64,000 nt of DNA from Spirosoma agri (GCF_010747415.1 NZ_JAAGNZ010000002.1:1488001-1552000), one strand, 5' to 3'. Positions 9,629-18,750 are shown, counted from the stretch's first letter. Notes: generated by a model from the letters alone, not told the origin. A program made the numbers and translations.

Positions 9629-10366
9629 ATGAGACTACAAGACAAAGTTGCGATCATCACTGGGGCGGCCCGTGGTATTGGCCAAGGCGCTGCTGATCTA
9701 TTCTGCCGCGAAGGCGCTACCGTTATCATCTGGGATTTGCTCGATGAGGGAGAGGCTACCGCTCAGTCGTTGCGCGACCAGGGCTACCGCGCCGAGTTTA
9801 TGCAGGTGAGTACGACCGATGTGCCGAGCATCGAAGCGGCTGCCCGTGAGGTATTTGACCGGTACGGACGAATCGATATTCTGATCAATAATGCCGGAAT
9901 TACCCGCGATAAAACGCTGCTGAAGATGTCGTTTGCTGATTGGCAGCAGGTCATTGACGTGAACCTGACGGGTGTGTTCAACTGCACAAAAGTTATTGCA
10001 CCCTATATGGTCGATCAGCAATATGGCCGGATCATCTGCACCTCATCGATCAACGGTGTTCACGGGGCCTTTGGGCAAACCAACTACGCAGCGGCCAAAG
10101 CCGGTATCATCGGTATGGTACGGTCGTGGGCCAAAGAACTCGGTCCGAAGGGAATTACGGCCAATGCCGTGGCACCAGGCTACATTCGAACGCCCATGAC
10201 GGATGCTGTGCCCGACGAGGTGAAAAAACAGGCTGTTTCGACCATTCCCGTTCGTCGTATTGGCGAACCGAAGGATATCGCCTACGCCTATCTGTATTTG
10301 GCCTCCGATGAAGCCTCGTTCGTGAATGGGCATGTGCTGTCCGTTAACGGTGGACAGGCGTTGTAG
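9629..10366 (+). CDS. FabG-type 3-oxoacyl-ACP reductase (SDR)
   Basis: 245 residues, classical short-chain dehydrogenase. NAD(P) site TGAARGIG, structural NNAG, catalytic Ser (CTSSINGVHG) and YAAAK. Length and the C-terminal VNGGQAL fit FabG, which reduces 3-oxoacyl-ACP in fatty acid elongation. It is not in a fab operon, so it could be a paralogue acting on another ketoacyl or alcohol substrate. Confidence 0.82.
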   Translation: MRLQDKVAIITGAARGIGQGAADLFCREGATVIIWDLLDEGEATAQSLRDQGYRAEFMQVSTTDVPSIEAAAREVFDRYGRIDILINNAGITRDKTLLKMSFADWQQVIDVNLTGVFNCTKVIAPYMVDQQYGRIICTSSINGVHGAFGQTNYAAAKAGIIGMVRSWAKELGPKGITANAVAPGYIRTPMTDAVPDEVKKQAVSTIPVRRIGEPKDIAYAYLYLASDEASFVNGHVLSVNGGQAL

Positions 10367-10427
10367 CCTGGACTTCCGGTCAGTATACTATTTGCGTATC
10401 TTTGCGTACGACTTTGGGTAAATACAC

Positions 10428-10541
10428 ATGGACCGGATCAAAAAATTTTATAACGAGTACAAACCGTACATCTTTTCGGATGGCTGGTACTACGTTTTTA
10501 TCGTCGTTTTTATTCTCATTCTCTTTATCTTCTTTTCCTGA
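10428..10541 (+). CDS. 37-residue single-span membrane miniprotein
   Basis: The N-terminus MDRIKKFYNEYKPYI is basic/amphipathic, and residues 22-37 are an almost unbroken hydrophobic segment (VFIVVFILILFIFFS) ending at the C-terminus. Its TGA stop (10539-10541) is followed directly by the GTG start of the lipid kinase, so the two are probably translationally coupled. A TATCTTTG promoter -7 box lies at 10397-10404. I do not recognise a family. It could anchor or regulate the kinase, but that is inference. Confidence 0.6.
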   Translation: MDRIKKFYNEYKPYIFSDGWYYVFIVVFILILFIFFS

Positions 10542-11420
10542 GTGGCCACATTATCGTCCGTTCTGGCCATCATCAACCCGCTGTCGGGAACAACGACGGC
10601 TGATCAAAAGGCGTTGTTGAGTGATGCTTTTCTGCGTAAGGCCGAATCACTGGGTTACGCCCCCGACGTTGTCATAACGACCCATCCGGGTCACGCTACG
10701 GAATTAGCCGATGCTGCCGTTCGACGGGGCGTCAGCCGGGTGCTGGCCATTGGGGGTGATGGCACCATCAACGAAACGGCGCAGGCTTTGCGTCGCTCAT
10801 CAACGGCGCTGGGCATTGTACCCATCGGGTCAGGAAACGGACTCGCCCGTCACCTGGGCGTTCCACTCAATCCGCTGAAAGCCGTTGAGCGGGCGTTAAC
10901 GGGACGTCCGGTTATCATCGATAGCGCCGAAATAAACGGGCATCCTTTTTTCTGTACGGCTGGACTGGGTTTCGAAGCGTACGTGGCTCATGCGTTTGCG
11001 CAGCAGCCCGTTCGGGGCTTACCTACCTACGTGCGAACGGCTTTTCGGGCGTTCTGGGCGTATAAGCCGGTTCGGTTCCTGATCGACGACAAGCAGAAAG
11101 AACTGTTTTCGCTGACATTCGCCAATGCCGGTCAGTTTGGTAACAACGCCTGGATGGCTCCCAAAGCCAATATTGCCGATGGGAAGCTGGAACAGTGTGA
11201 AATACGCCCGTTTCCGGCTCAGGCTGCGGGTATGCTCACGTGGCGGCTGTTCAACAAATCCCTCGATCAGTCTGCTTACTGGCGCGGGCAATCCGTTACC
11301 AAAGCGATTGTTCAGGCCGAAGGCCCGCTGCTTATCCATGCCGATGGTGAACCATTGACGCTGTCGGAGGGGAGAGCTGAAGTTCGGATTTTGCCGGGTA
11401 GTTTGTTAGTCTTGTTGTGA
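10542..11420 (+). CDS. Diacylglycerol/sphingosine kinase-family lipid kinase (YegS/DgkB-like)
   Basis: 292 residues. ATP-dependent phosphorylation of a membrane lipid alcohol. The DAGK catalytic domain is clear: N-terminal LAIINPLSG, nucleotide loop GGDGTINETAQAL and PIGSGNGLARHLG, plus the C-terminal HADGEP motif. The start is GTG at 10542, immediately after the stop of a membrane miniprotein. With a serine palmitoyltransferase 5 kb away, a sphingoid base is a possible substrate, but the sequence alone does not separate this from diacylglycerol. Confidence 0.85.
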   Translation: MATLSSVLAIINPLSGTTTADQKALLSDAFLRKAESLGYAPDVVITTHPGHATELADAAVRRGVSRVLAIGGDGTINETAQALRRSSTALGIVPIGSGNGLARHLGVPLNPLKAVERALTGRPVIIDSAEINGHPFFCTAGLGFEAYVAHAFAQQPVRGLPTYVRTAFRAFWAYKPVRFLIDDKQKELFSLTFANAGQFGNNAWMAPKANIADGKLEQCEIRPFPAQAAGMLTWRLFNKSLDQSAYWRGQSVTKAIVQAEGPLLIHADGEPLTLSEGRAEVRILPGSLLVLL

Positions 11421-11466
11421 ATGTCGTACGCAAGAATGCCGTTGTATTTTCTTTTGATTATATTTG

Positions 11467-11772
11467 ATGATGCCCTTTTCTAAAGAGTATTACCAAACTT
11501 GGTTATTAAGTTTGGAAGCCAGGCAACTAGAGGTCATTGAAGTTGTGTTAAAGATCGAGGTAGAAGTTTATGAGATTCAAAAGCTTTTGCTGGAAGTGAA
11601 AGAACTGGATGAATACGATAATTTTATTTTTGGCAACTTGATTTTTATGGAGAATCGATTCAAGAATCGACTTCGTCAATACTATAATGAACTGGAAGGA
11701 ATTGATTTAGACATTGCTCATTGCCAATTTATAATCAGCCGGTTTAACCGCAACAACGGAGATGACATCTGA
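11467..11772 (+). CDS. Small acidic helical protein, unknown function
   Basis: About 101 residues (ATG at 11467 or 11470), rich in Glu, Leu and Ile, with a predicted coiled-coil pattern (LEARQLEVIEVVLKIEVEVYEIQKLLLEVKELD). The DNA is clearly more A+T-rich than its neighbours, suggesting a different origin. The stop overlaps the start of the next small gene by 11 nt, so the pair is probably co-translated. No family recognised. Confidence 0.6.
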   Translation: MMPFSKEYYQTWLLSLEARQLEVIEVVLKIEVEVYEIQKLLLEVKELDEYDNFIFGNLIFMENRFKNRLRQYYNELEGIDLDIAHCQFIISRFNRNNGDDI

Positions 11773-11938
11773 AGAGAAAAAGTTATATGTAGAGGAATTA
11801 GCAAAGCGAGGTTACGAAAAAGCCACGCGCGTGGAAGGTCTTTTCGATGAGTTGGCGATCAAGTCTGCTAAACTGAAAGTCGAACTGAAAGGTCTCAAAA
11901 ACGAACTTTCAGATAAACTGGCTGAAAAAAGTGCCTAA
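11762..11938 (+). CDS. 58-residue Lys/Glu-rich helical protein, unknown function
   Basis: MTSEEKKLYVEELAKRGYEK, then a heptad-like stretch (LAIKSAKLKVELKGLKNELSDKLAEKSA). It overlaps the preceding gene by 11 nt in another frame, which supports a two-gene unit. The strong amphipathic pattern suggests it pairs with the upstream coiled-coil protein. Small overlapping pairs of this size include toxin-antitoxin modules, but no toxin fold is visible, so no function is assigned. Confidence 0.5.
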   Translation: MTSEEKKLYVEELAKRGYEKATRVEGLFDELAIKSAKLKVELKGLKNELSDKLAEKSA

Positions 11939-12137
11939 AATCAATTGTTGAGCCTGTTTTTATCCCTATCTACATAAATTAGCAGGGATTTTGCTTCAAA
12001 AGCTTACTCAAATCAGTGCAGTAACGAATTCATTGGCGCAACATAACGCTGAATGCCCGATATTTGCCCCTCCAAAACTTTACTGATGGCGGACGGGCAA
12101 ACCCAACAGGGAGCCAACGTCCGGTGTCCACTGGCCA

Positions 12138-13352
12138 ATGTCTCAGAAAAAAGTAGTTCTTGCCTTTAGCGGGGGCCTCGATACCTCCTTTTGCGTTAAA
12201 TATTTGTCCGAAGACCGGGACATGGAAGTTCATTCGGTGCTGGTCGATACGGGCGGTTTTTCGGATGCCGAGATCAAAGCGATCGAAGAACGGGCGTATT
12301 CGCTGGGCGTAAAATCCCACGCGACTATCTCTAAAACAGACGATTATTACCAACAGTGCCTCAAATTTCTGGTGTATGGTAACGTCCTGAAAAACAATAC
12401 GTACCCACTCAGCGTCAGTGCCGAGCGGATTTTTCAGGCCATTGCCGCTGCTGAATACGCCCGCGAAATTGGCGCGTCGGCTATTGCTCACGGCTCTACC
12501 GGTGCCGGTAATGACCAGGTACGTTTCGATATGGCGTTCCGGATTATCATTCCCGATGCCGAAATTATTACGCCCATCCGTGATTTACGTTTGTCGCGTG
12601 AAGCCGAAATCGAGTATTTGAAGTCAAAAGGGGTGGTGCAGGAATGGCACAAAGCCGCTTATTCGATCAATAAAGGGTTGTGGGGAACATCGGTTGGCGG
12701 CAAAGAAACGCTCACCTCCGATCAGTTTCTGCCCGAATCGGCCTGGCCCACGCAGATTACGAAAACCGAGCCTGAAATCATCACGCTGACGTTCGTACAC
12801 GGCGAAATCAAAGGCATTTCCGGGTTAGCAACCGGTGACGAAACGTTTGCCAACCCGGTCGATGCGATTCGTAAATTAACCGAACTGGCTGGACCGTTTG
12901 GTATCGGCCGCGATATTCACGTGGGCGACACCATCATTGGCATCAAAGGGCGCGTTGGTTTCGAAGCACCAGCTCCGTTGATTCTCATTAAGGCGCACCA
13001 TACGCTCGAAAAACACGTACTGGCCAAGTGGCAGATGTACTGGAAAGAGCAGTTGGCAAACTGGTACGGGACAATGCTCCACGAAGGGCAGTTTATGGAC
13101 CCCGTTATGCGCAACATCGAAACATTCCTGAGCGATACGCAAAGCCATGTGTCGGGTAAGGTGCATGTGCAGCTGGCACCGTATCGTTTCCAGGTACTGG
13201 GGATCGAATCAGAGCATGACCTGATGTCATCGGTATTCGGTAGCTACGGCGAGATGAACAACGCCTGGTCGGGCGACGATGTACGTGGCTTTTCCAAAAT
13301 AGCCTCGAACCAGGTAATGATCTACGAGAAAATCCGTGAACATAATTCTTGA
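12138..13352 (+). CDS. argG: Argininosuccinate synthase
   Basis: 404 residues, full length. Joins citrulline and aspartate with ATP to argininosuccinate in arginine synthesis. ATP pyrophosphatase loop AFSGGLDTSFCV; substrate motifs AHGSTGAGNDQVRF and KGLWGTSVGGKE. First gene of an apparent argG-glycosyltransferase-argC run. The end overlaps the next gene by 17 nt. Confidence 0.96.
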   Translation: MSQKKVVLAFSGGLDTSFCVKYLSEDRDMEVHSVLVDTGGFSDAEIKAIEERAYSLGVKSHATISKTDDYYQQCLKFLVYGNVLKNNTYPLSVSAERIFQAIAAAEYAREIGASAIAHGSTGAGNDQVRFDMAFRIIIPDAEIITPIRDLRLSREAEIEYLKSKGVVQEWHKAAYSINKGLWGTSVGGKETLTSDQFLPESAWPTQITKTEPEIITLTFVHGEIKGISGLATGDETFANPVDAIRKLTELAGPFGIGRDIHVGDTIIGIKGRVGFEAPAPLILIKAHHTLEKHVLAKWQMYWKEQLANWYGTMLHEGQFMDPVMRNIETFLSDTQSHVSGKVHVQLAPYRFQVLGIESEHDLMSSVFGSYGEMNNAWSGDDVRGFSKIASNQVMIYEKIREHNS

Positions 13353-14592
13353 TGCCAGTCCGTTAGGGATTGGATTTTATCACCGGCAGGCCCGTACCGG
13401 CATTAGTCGCGTTGTTGAACAGCTAGTCGCTGGTTTGCAACGGGCCGATGCCGGTACGCTGATGCTGGCGGCACCGACGCATCTGGCCGAAACGATGCGA
13501 TACGCTAAAACCGCTTTTGGCGATAAAGCACCGGCATTTGTCAATGCTTCTGGCGAACAGGCGGTAGCCCGCTTTGAAAACGGATTACTAGCGCCTTTTT
13601 CTCCGGAAAGCAAGCCATCTAAAGCTGTTCGGGAGATAGCCTATCGGACGCGTCGGGCGTTAGGACGCGAAAAGTCGCGTTTCAATGCCGCTGGTTTGCC
13701 CGCTGATTCGGTTTACCACGCTACCTTTTTTCCCGTTCCTGATGGGCTTCGCCAACGTCGGCTGCCGATGGTGCAAAGTATCTACGACATGATCCCGATT
13801 TTGCACCCGGAATGGTTTACCGCCGGTGAGCAAACGGTGAAGCAAGTACTGGATACACTTTCGCCCGATGCGTGGGTTACGACCATTTCGCAGGCGACAA
13901 AAGACGATTTCTGCGCCTACACGGGATTTAATCCGGCGCAGGTGGTGCCCATTTTGCTGGCTGCTTCGCCATCGCTGTTTTATCCGTCGGTGGATGAAGC
14001 CCGCAATCGGACTGTCCGGCAAAAACTGGGCATTGGTGATGAGCCGTATCTGCTCAGTCTGGCTACGTTGGAGCCGCGCAAAAATATTGCGCACCTTATT
14101 CGATCGTTTGGGCAACTGGTCGATGGGGGCGACTTACCTGCCGACGTGCGGTTAGTGCTGGTCGGAACGAAAGGCTGGAAGTTCAACGATATTATGGCCG
14201 AAGCGAGTAAAAATCCGGCTCTAGCCGCGCGATTGATCTTTACGGGTTTTGTTCAGGATGAAGATCTGGCTCCGCTCTACAGTGGAGCAACCGCTTTTGT
14301 GTACCCGTCGTTGTACGAAGGCTTTGGATTACCTCCGCTGGAAGCGATGCAGTGCGGTTTGCCGGTCATTACGTCCGACATTCCGGCCATTACGGAAGTG
14401 GTTGGCGAGGCTGCCATTCGTGTTTCACCGACCGACACCGACGCCCTTTGTCAGGCCATACTCACCGTAGCGACATCGCAATCGGTCAGAAACGAGATGG
14501 CTACCAAAGGATTGAAACAGGCATCGTTGTTTTCGTGGGACAAATTTACCGCCGAACATGTTGCGCTTTATACAGGCATTTTAGCTACTTGA
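13336..14592 (+). CDS. GT4-family glycosyltransferase
   Basis: 418 residues, GT-B fold. The C-terminal donor-binding half is clear: LSLATLEPRKNIAHLI, LVLVGTKGWK, FTGFVQDEDLAPLYSGA, and VYPSLYEGFGLPPLEAMQCG with the two Glu of the EX7E motif. It transfers a sugar from a nucleotide donor to an unknown acceptor, likely a surface polysaccharide. The GTG start at 13336 lies inside the end of argG (17-nt overlap), so it is translationally coupled to an arginine gene although no functional link is evident. Confidence 0.88.
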   Translation: MNIILDASPLGIGFYHRQARTGISRVVEQLVAGLQRADAGTLMLAAPTHLAETMRYAKTAFGDKAPAFVNASGEQAVARFENGLLAPFSPESKPSKAVREIAYRTRRALGREKSRFNAAGLPADSVYHATFFPVPDGLRQRRLPMVQSIYDMIPILHPEWFTAGEQTVKQVLDTLSPDAWVTTISQATKDDFCAYTGFNPAQVVPILLAASPSLFYPSVDEARNRTVRQKLGIGDEPYLLSLATLEPRKNIAHLIRSFGQLVDGGDLPADVRLVLVGTKGWKFNDIMAEASKNPALAARLIFTGFVQDEDLAPLYSGATAFVYPSLYEGFGLPPLEAMQCGLPVITSDIPAITEVVGEAAIRVSPTDTDALCQAILTVATSQSVRNEMATKGLKQASLFSWDKFTAEHVALYTGILAT

Positions 14593-14604
14593 TGAGTTTG
14601 GCAG

Positions 14605-14681
14605 TTGTCTGGTCGTTGGTTGGTGGTCATACGCCGTATCTCCAAGATACGGCGTATGACCACCAACCAACGACCAGACAA
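14605..14681. repeat. Long perfect palindromic hairpin
   Basis: A 37-bp perfect inverted repeat: arms 14605-14641 and 14645-14681, only a 3-nt loop. Located between the glycosyltransferase and argC, which run in the same direction. No T run follows, so a standard intrinsic terminator is less likely than an mRNA processing or stability hairpin, or a mobile palindromic unit. Confidence 0.8.
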
Positions 14682-14747
14682 ATCAAGCCGATCCCAACCT
14701 AATTGAATAACGGGTCACGCACCTATCCGTTGACCCAAAGAGATCGT

Positions 14748-15728
14748 ATGAAACTGAACGTTGGCATTATTGGTGGAGCTGGCTACACAGGTGGCGAATT
14801 ACTCCGAATCCTGATCAATCACCCCTTTGTTACGGTGGCCTTTACGCATAGCAAGAGTCAGGCCGGTAAACCGGTATGGGCTACGCACACGGATCTGTTG
14901 GGCGATACTGACCTGAAATTTTCGGGCGAAGATATATCGGTACTATTGGCGCAGGAAGGGCTGGACGCTATTTTTCTCTGTTCAGGCCACGGGGCATCCG
15001 CTACGTTCATGGCCGAAAACGAGATTTCGGACGATATTACGATCATTGATCTGAGTACCGATTTTCGGGACGAGCACGATGATTTCGTGTATGGGCTACC
15101 CGAACTTCAGCGCGAACGGATTCAGGAAGCCACGCGCATTGCTAATCCCGGCTGTTTTGCTACGAGCATTCAACTGGCCCTGTTGCCACTCGCCAAAGCC
15201 GGATTGCTGCACGATGCTGTCCAGGTGAGCGCCATTACAGGCAGCACGGGTGCAGGACAGGCACTCGTACCGACAACGGGCTTTACCTGGCGCAACAACA
15301 ACATCTCGATCTACAAGGCATTTACGCACCAGCATTTGACTGAGATTCGGCAGAGTCTGACAACTCTCGATCCGGATTTCACCCACGCAATCAACTTCAT
15401 ACCCTACCGGGGCGATTTTACGCGGGGAATCATGGCAAACGTGTATACGCCGTTTACCGGTACGCTGGACGAGGCAAACGAGCTATACCATACCTTTTAC
15501 GCCAATCACCCGTTTACGCACGTGAGCGCTGCGTCCGTTGATGTAAAACAGGTAGTTGGAACGAACAAGTGCTTTTTGCATCTCGAACTGCATGATGGTC
15601 AGTTACTTATCACGAGCGTGATCGATAACCTGACCAAGGGGGCTGCCGGACAGGCGATCCAGAACCTTAACCTCGTACTTGGTTTGCCGGAAGATACCGG
15701 GTTGCGATTGAAAGCCGTAGCGTTTTAA
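14748..15728 (+). CDS. argC: N-acetyl-gamma-glutamyl-phosphate reductase (or N-succinyl equivalent)
   Basis: 326 residues. NADPH-dependent reduction of acyl-glutamyl phosphate to the semialdehyde in arginine synthesis. Nucleotide loop VGIIGGAGYTGGELLRIL; catalytic Cys in NPGCFATSIQLAL; AITGSTGAGQ. The start is placed at MKLNVG (14748), since the reading upstream begins inside the hairpin region. Some Bacteroidota use N-succinyl rather than N-acetyl intermediates, and the substrate cannot be decided here. Confidence 0.93.
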   Translation: MKLNVGIIGGAGYTGGELLRILINHPFVTVAFTHSKSQAGKPVWATHTDLLGDTDLKFSGEDISVLLAQEGLDAIFLCSGHGASATFMAENEISDDITIIDLSTDFRDEHDDFVYGLPELQRERIQEATRIANPGCFATSIQLALLPLAKAGLLHDAVQVSAITGSTGAGQALVPTTGFTWRNNNISIYKAFTHQHLTEIRQSLTTLDPDFTHAINFIPYRGDFTRGIMANVYTPFTGTLDEANELYHTFYANHPFTHVSAASVDVKQVVGTNKCFLHLELHDGQLLITSVIDNLTKGAAGQAIQNLNLVLGLPEDTGLRLKAVAF

Positions 15729-15747
15729 GTCGAATCCCCCTACTGGT

Positions 15748-16695
15748 ATGCAATCACTTCTGTTGAGGACTTTAGTCGTAGCCAGCACGGTCTTGCTGTC
15801 CGTATCCTGTCGTACGTCTAAAGTCCTTGATCAGCAATCAAAAGCAGAGAGTGATTACTGCGTTCCCGCCTTGCAGTATGCCTATGATCCTGCTTACCTG
15901 CCGAGGCCTGATGTCGACGCTTTTTTGCGGGCGGATACCAGTCTGACAAAACGATACTCGCGCCATGACCTGCTGATGGCCAACGCTTCCGGCGTGTTGC
16001 CGTTGTTGAAGGAATTGATTCAGCTGGAAAAAACACCGCTAACGACCGCTAACCGACTGGAGCGGGTCATCAAACGGCAACAAATCCAGCAGCGGTTGGC
16101 CCTTGCGTCGACGGAACTGTCGAGCTTTGCGGCCGAACTGGATTGCGAAGGCGAACGCGCCGACCAGCTGGCTACCTATCTCGATCAAAAAGATACCCGA
16201 CGGGTACGCCGGTTAACGATTTTTTCAGTCGTAATCGGGGCCGTGACGACCGTAGCGACGGCGTTGATTCAGGCCGATAACACAGGAAAGATCGTTGGTA
16301 TTTCGGGTGGATTGGTCAGTGCCGCTGCCGGTGGACTGGCGGCTTTTTCGTCGAATAAATCGGTTATTTTTACGCATAAACGAAATCTGCTGGCCGATCT
16401 ATGGTATCAGCCCGCTCAGTCGTCTGTTTACCCCCCGCTAATCTGGTATGTGTTGACCGAGAAGACGTTCAGCAACAGCGGACAAACATCCATAAGCGCT
16501 AACATTCGTCAGCGATGGCGGGGTTACGTGCTCGAAGGTACGTCCAGCGATGAGCAGACCCTGTATTTCGGATCGGGGGGCAACTACCAGGCCGATGACC
16601 TACACACACGGGCCAACATGCTCAATCAGCTTCAATCGTCTGTTCGGTCGATTAATCAGGATTTGCAGGGATTACTGCTTAGTTTAGGGAATTAG
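15748..16695 (+). CDS. Predicted lipoprotein with an internal membrane-type segment, unknown function
   Basis: 315 residues. Lipoprotein signal with Cys at residue 21 (LLSVSC). A helical region (about 85-150) precedes a hydrophobic glycine/alanine-rich segment (about 155-205; FSVVIGAVTTVATALIQA, GISGGLVSAAAGGLAAF). No family recognised. The stop overlaps the end of rarA on the other strand by 4 nt. Confidence 0.72.
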   Translation: MQSLLLRTLVVASTVLLSVSCRTSKVLDQQSKAESDYCVPALQYAYDPAYLPRPDVDAFLRADTSLTKRYSRHDLLMANASGVLPLLKELIQLEKTPLTTANRLERVIKRQQIQQRLALASTELSSFAAELDCEGERADQLATYLDQKDTRRVRRLTIFSVVIGAVTTVATALIQADNTGKIVGISGGLVSAAAGGLAAFSSNKSVIFTHKRNLLADLWYQPAQSSVYPPLIWYVLTEKTFSNSGQTSISANIRQRWRGYVLEGTSSDEQTLYFGSGGNYQADDLHTRANMLNQLQSSVRSINQDLQGLLLSLGN

Positions 16696-17963
16696 TACCC
16701 GTACCACTCACCCCACCACTTCTGTAGACTCCGGCGAATTTCGGCCTCGCGGGCGTTTTGGCCGGGTTCGTAAAGCTTGCGCCCTTTCAGATCGTCGGGG
16801 AGAAAATTCTGCTGGGCAAAATTACCTTCGTGCGCATGTGCGTACTGGTAGTCATTACCGTAACCGATCTGCTTCATCAGCTTCGTGGGGGCATTGCGCA
16901 AATGCAACGGAACGGGCAGGTGCGCCGTCTGCTCGGCCAGCGCAATGGCTTCGTCAATGGCTACGTAGCTTGCATTGCTCTTCGGGGAGGTGGCCAGGTA
17001 GACCGCGACCTGAGACAGAATAATCCGCCCTTCGGGCATACCGATAGCGCGAATGGCCTGCACCGCTTCCGACGCCATAATCATAGCGGTGGGATTTGCA
17101 TTTCCAATATCTTCCGATGCCATGATCAGCATGCGCCGGGCGATGAAGATTGGGTCCTCACCGGCTACGATCATCCGGGCCATCCAGTACAAAGCTGCGT
17201 TCGGATCTGACCCGCGTAGCGATTTGATGAAGGCCGAAATAATGTCGTAATGCTGCTCGCCAGACTTATCGTAGCGGGCAATGTTCTGTTGGGCCACGGT
17301 TGTTACGCCCTCATCGGTGATCACCAGTGGGTCAGCCGCAACGTGAGCCGACGCTACCAGTTCCAGCAGGTTCAGCAGTTTTCGCCCATCGCCACCCGAC
17401 AGGCGCAGCAAGGCATCGTAAGATTCGACGGTAATCTGCTTCGATTTCAAAAACGCATCCTGCCCAATCGCCCGATCAATAACTTGAATCAGCTCATCGC
17501 GACTGAGTCCTTCCAGAATATATACCTGACAACGCGACAGTAGCGCACTGTTCACTTCAAACGAAGGATTTTCGGTGGTGGCACCAATAAGCGTGATCTG
17601 CCCTTTTTCGACAGCGCCCAGCAACGCATCCTGCTGGCTTTTGTTAAAGCGATGAATTTCGTCGATAAAAACCACCGGCGGAAAGATGCCCGATGGGCGG
17701 CTCAATACATCCCGAATTTCCTTGACGCCCGAATTGATGGCGCTCAGAGCGATGAAGGGCCGTTTGACTGCTTCGGCCAGCAGCAGAGCCAGCGTCGTTT
17801 TACCCACGCCGGGCGGTCCCCACAGGATCATAGAGGGTAAGCGTCCGGCATCGACCGCCCGACGCAGGGCACCGGATGGACCAATAAGCTTTCGCTGACC
17901 AATAACATCGTTGATTGTGCGGGGGCGAACCCGCTCGGGTAAGGGCGTTGAGTCCGTATTCAT
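16692..17963 (-). CDS. rarA: Replication-associated recombination protein A (MgsA/RarA AAA+ ATPase)
   Basis: 423 residues. AAA+ clamp-loader-like ATPase acting at stalled replication forks. Walker A WGPPGVGKTTLALLLAEA, Walker B VVFIDEIHRFNKSQQDALL, sensor 1 IGATTENPSFEVNSALLSRC, and the C-terminal tetramerisation region (GSDPNAALYWMARMI). Full length. Single gene in its orientation, with a terminator of the upstream sigma-factor gene just ahead of it. Confidence 0.94.
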   Translation of the reverse strand: MNTDSTPLPERVRPRTINDVIGQRKLIGPSGALRRAVDAGRLPSMILWGPPGVGKTTLALLLAEAVKRPFIALSAINSGVKEIRDVLSRPSGIFPPVVFIDEIHRFNKSQQDALLGAVEKGQITLIGATTENPSFEVNSALLSRCQVYILEGLSRDELIQVIDRAIGQDAFLKSKQITVESYDALLRLSGGDGRKLLNLLELVASAHVAADPLVITDEGVTTVAQQNIARYDKSGEQHYDIISAFIKSLRGSDPNAALYWMARMIVAGEDPIFIARRMLIMASEDIGNANPTAMIMASEAVQAIRAIGMPEGRIILSQVAVYLATSPKSNASYVAIDEAIALAEQTAHLPVPLHLRNAPTKLMKQIGYGNDYQYAHAHEGNFAQQNFLPDDLKGRKLYEPGQNAREAEIRRSLQKWWGEWYGY

Positions 17964-17988
17964 CCGGCGAAATTACGCACAAAAAAAA

Positions 17989-18014
17989 ACGGTAGCTACT
18001 CGCGCAGCTACCGT
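17989..18014 (-). terminator. Intrinsic terminator of the ECF sigma factor gene
   Basis: 9-bp stem (17989-17997 with 18006-18014) and, reading on the minus strand, a following run of nine T. Lies between the sigma-factor stop and the rarA start. Confidence 0.8.
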
Positions 18015-18049
18015 GTTCAGAAAAGGTTTAGGAATAATCAGGGGTAGGA

Positions 18050-18649
18050 TTAGAGGGCTACGTTCTCGGGGGTGATGTAGCGTTTCAAGTTGCTCATCGC
18101 GCCAAAAATAAGATTGTAGACGGACTGTATATTTATCTGCATTAAGGTCGAAATTTCTTCATTACTCATATTCTGGAAATAGCGGAGGTGAACCGCTTCA
18201 CGCTGACGGCGGGGGAGCTTTTCGAGCGCCTGGTGCAGACAGTCGTTCATAAATGAATCTTCCTCATACGAAATCAGCAGATTCTCGTGGGATGGATCCG
18301 CACCGGGCAGGGTATCGCCCACGCGCCGACCGTTAGTTATTTCATCCTGGCTTACTAATTTCTGTTCGGCGGTTAAGTGACGAACCAGTTTCCGCTTGAT
18401 AGACGCCATCAGGTAAAACCGAACCGATGTTGTTGGACCAATGGTTGTCCGGTGTTTCCACAATTCAACAAACAAATCGTGAATGCAATCTTTGATCAGC
18501 GCCCGATCGGTGGCAAAGTGGGCACAGTAATGGTAAAGTGTTTGAACGTAGTTCTGATACAAGCGGGCGAAAGCAGTTTCATCGCCATTGCGAAACAGGT
18601 TCCAAAGAGTTTCGTCGTCAGGTCCGGTTTGCGTACGGGAACGAGGCAT
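18050..18649 (-). CDS. ECF-type RNA polymerase sigma factor
   Basis: 199 residues. Sigma-70 region 2 (FARLYQNYVQTLYHYC, IKDCIHDLFVELWKHR) and region 4 (LEKLPRRQREAVHLRYFQNMSNEEISTLM). Resembles the Bacteroidota FecI/SigW-like group. No FecR-type anti-sigma factor or SusC/SusD pair is adjacent, so its signal and regulon are unknown. It ends in its own terminator and is probably transcribed alone. Confidence 0.88.
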   Translation of the reverse strand: MPRSRTQTGPDDETLWNLFRNGDETAFARLYQNYVQTLYHYCAHFATDRALIKDCIHDLFVELWKHRTTIGPTTSVRFYLMASIKRKLVRHLTAEQKLVSQDEITNGRRVGDTLPGADPSHENLLISYEEDSFMNDCLHQALEKLPRRQREAVHLRYFQNMSNEEISTLMQINIQSVYNLIFGAMSNLKRYITPENVAL

Positions 18650-18750
18650 GAGCGGGTAGATATAGGTTGAGGAACTCGTAAGAAGTCTGTAAACATATTA
18701 ATAATAAATTGAATTTAAAACGGTATCGAAAATAAAATTTTTTTGTTGCC

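Noticed and set aside
18650..18750. Small open frame upstream of the ECF sigma gene
   Set aside because: A+T-rich promoter-like DNA between two minus-strand genes; the translation has no features of a real protein.
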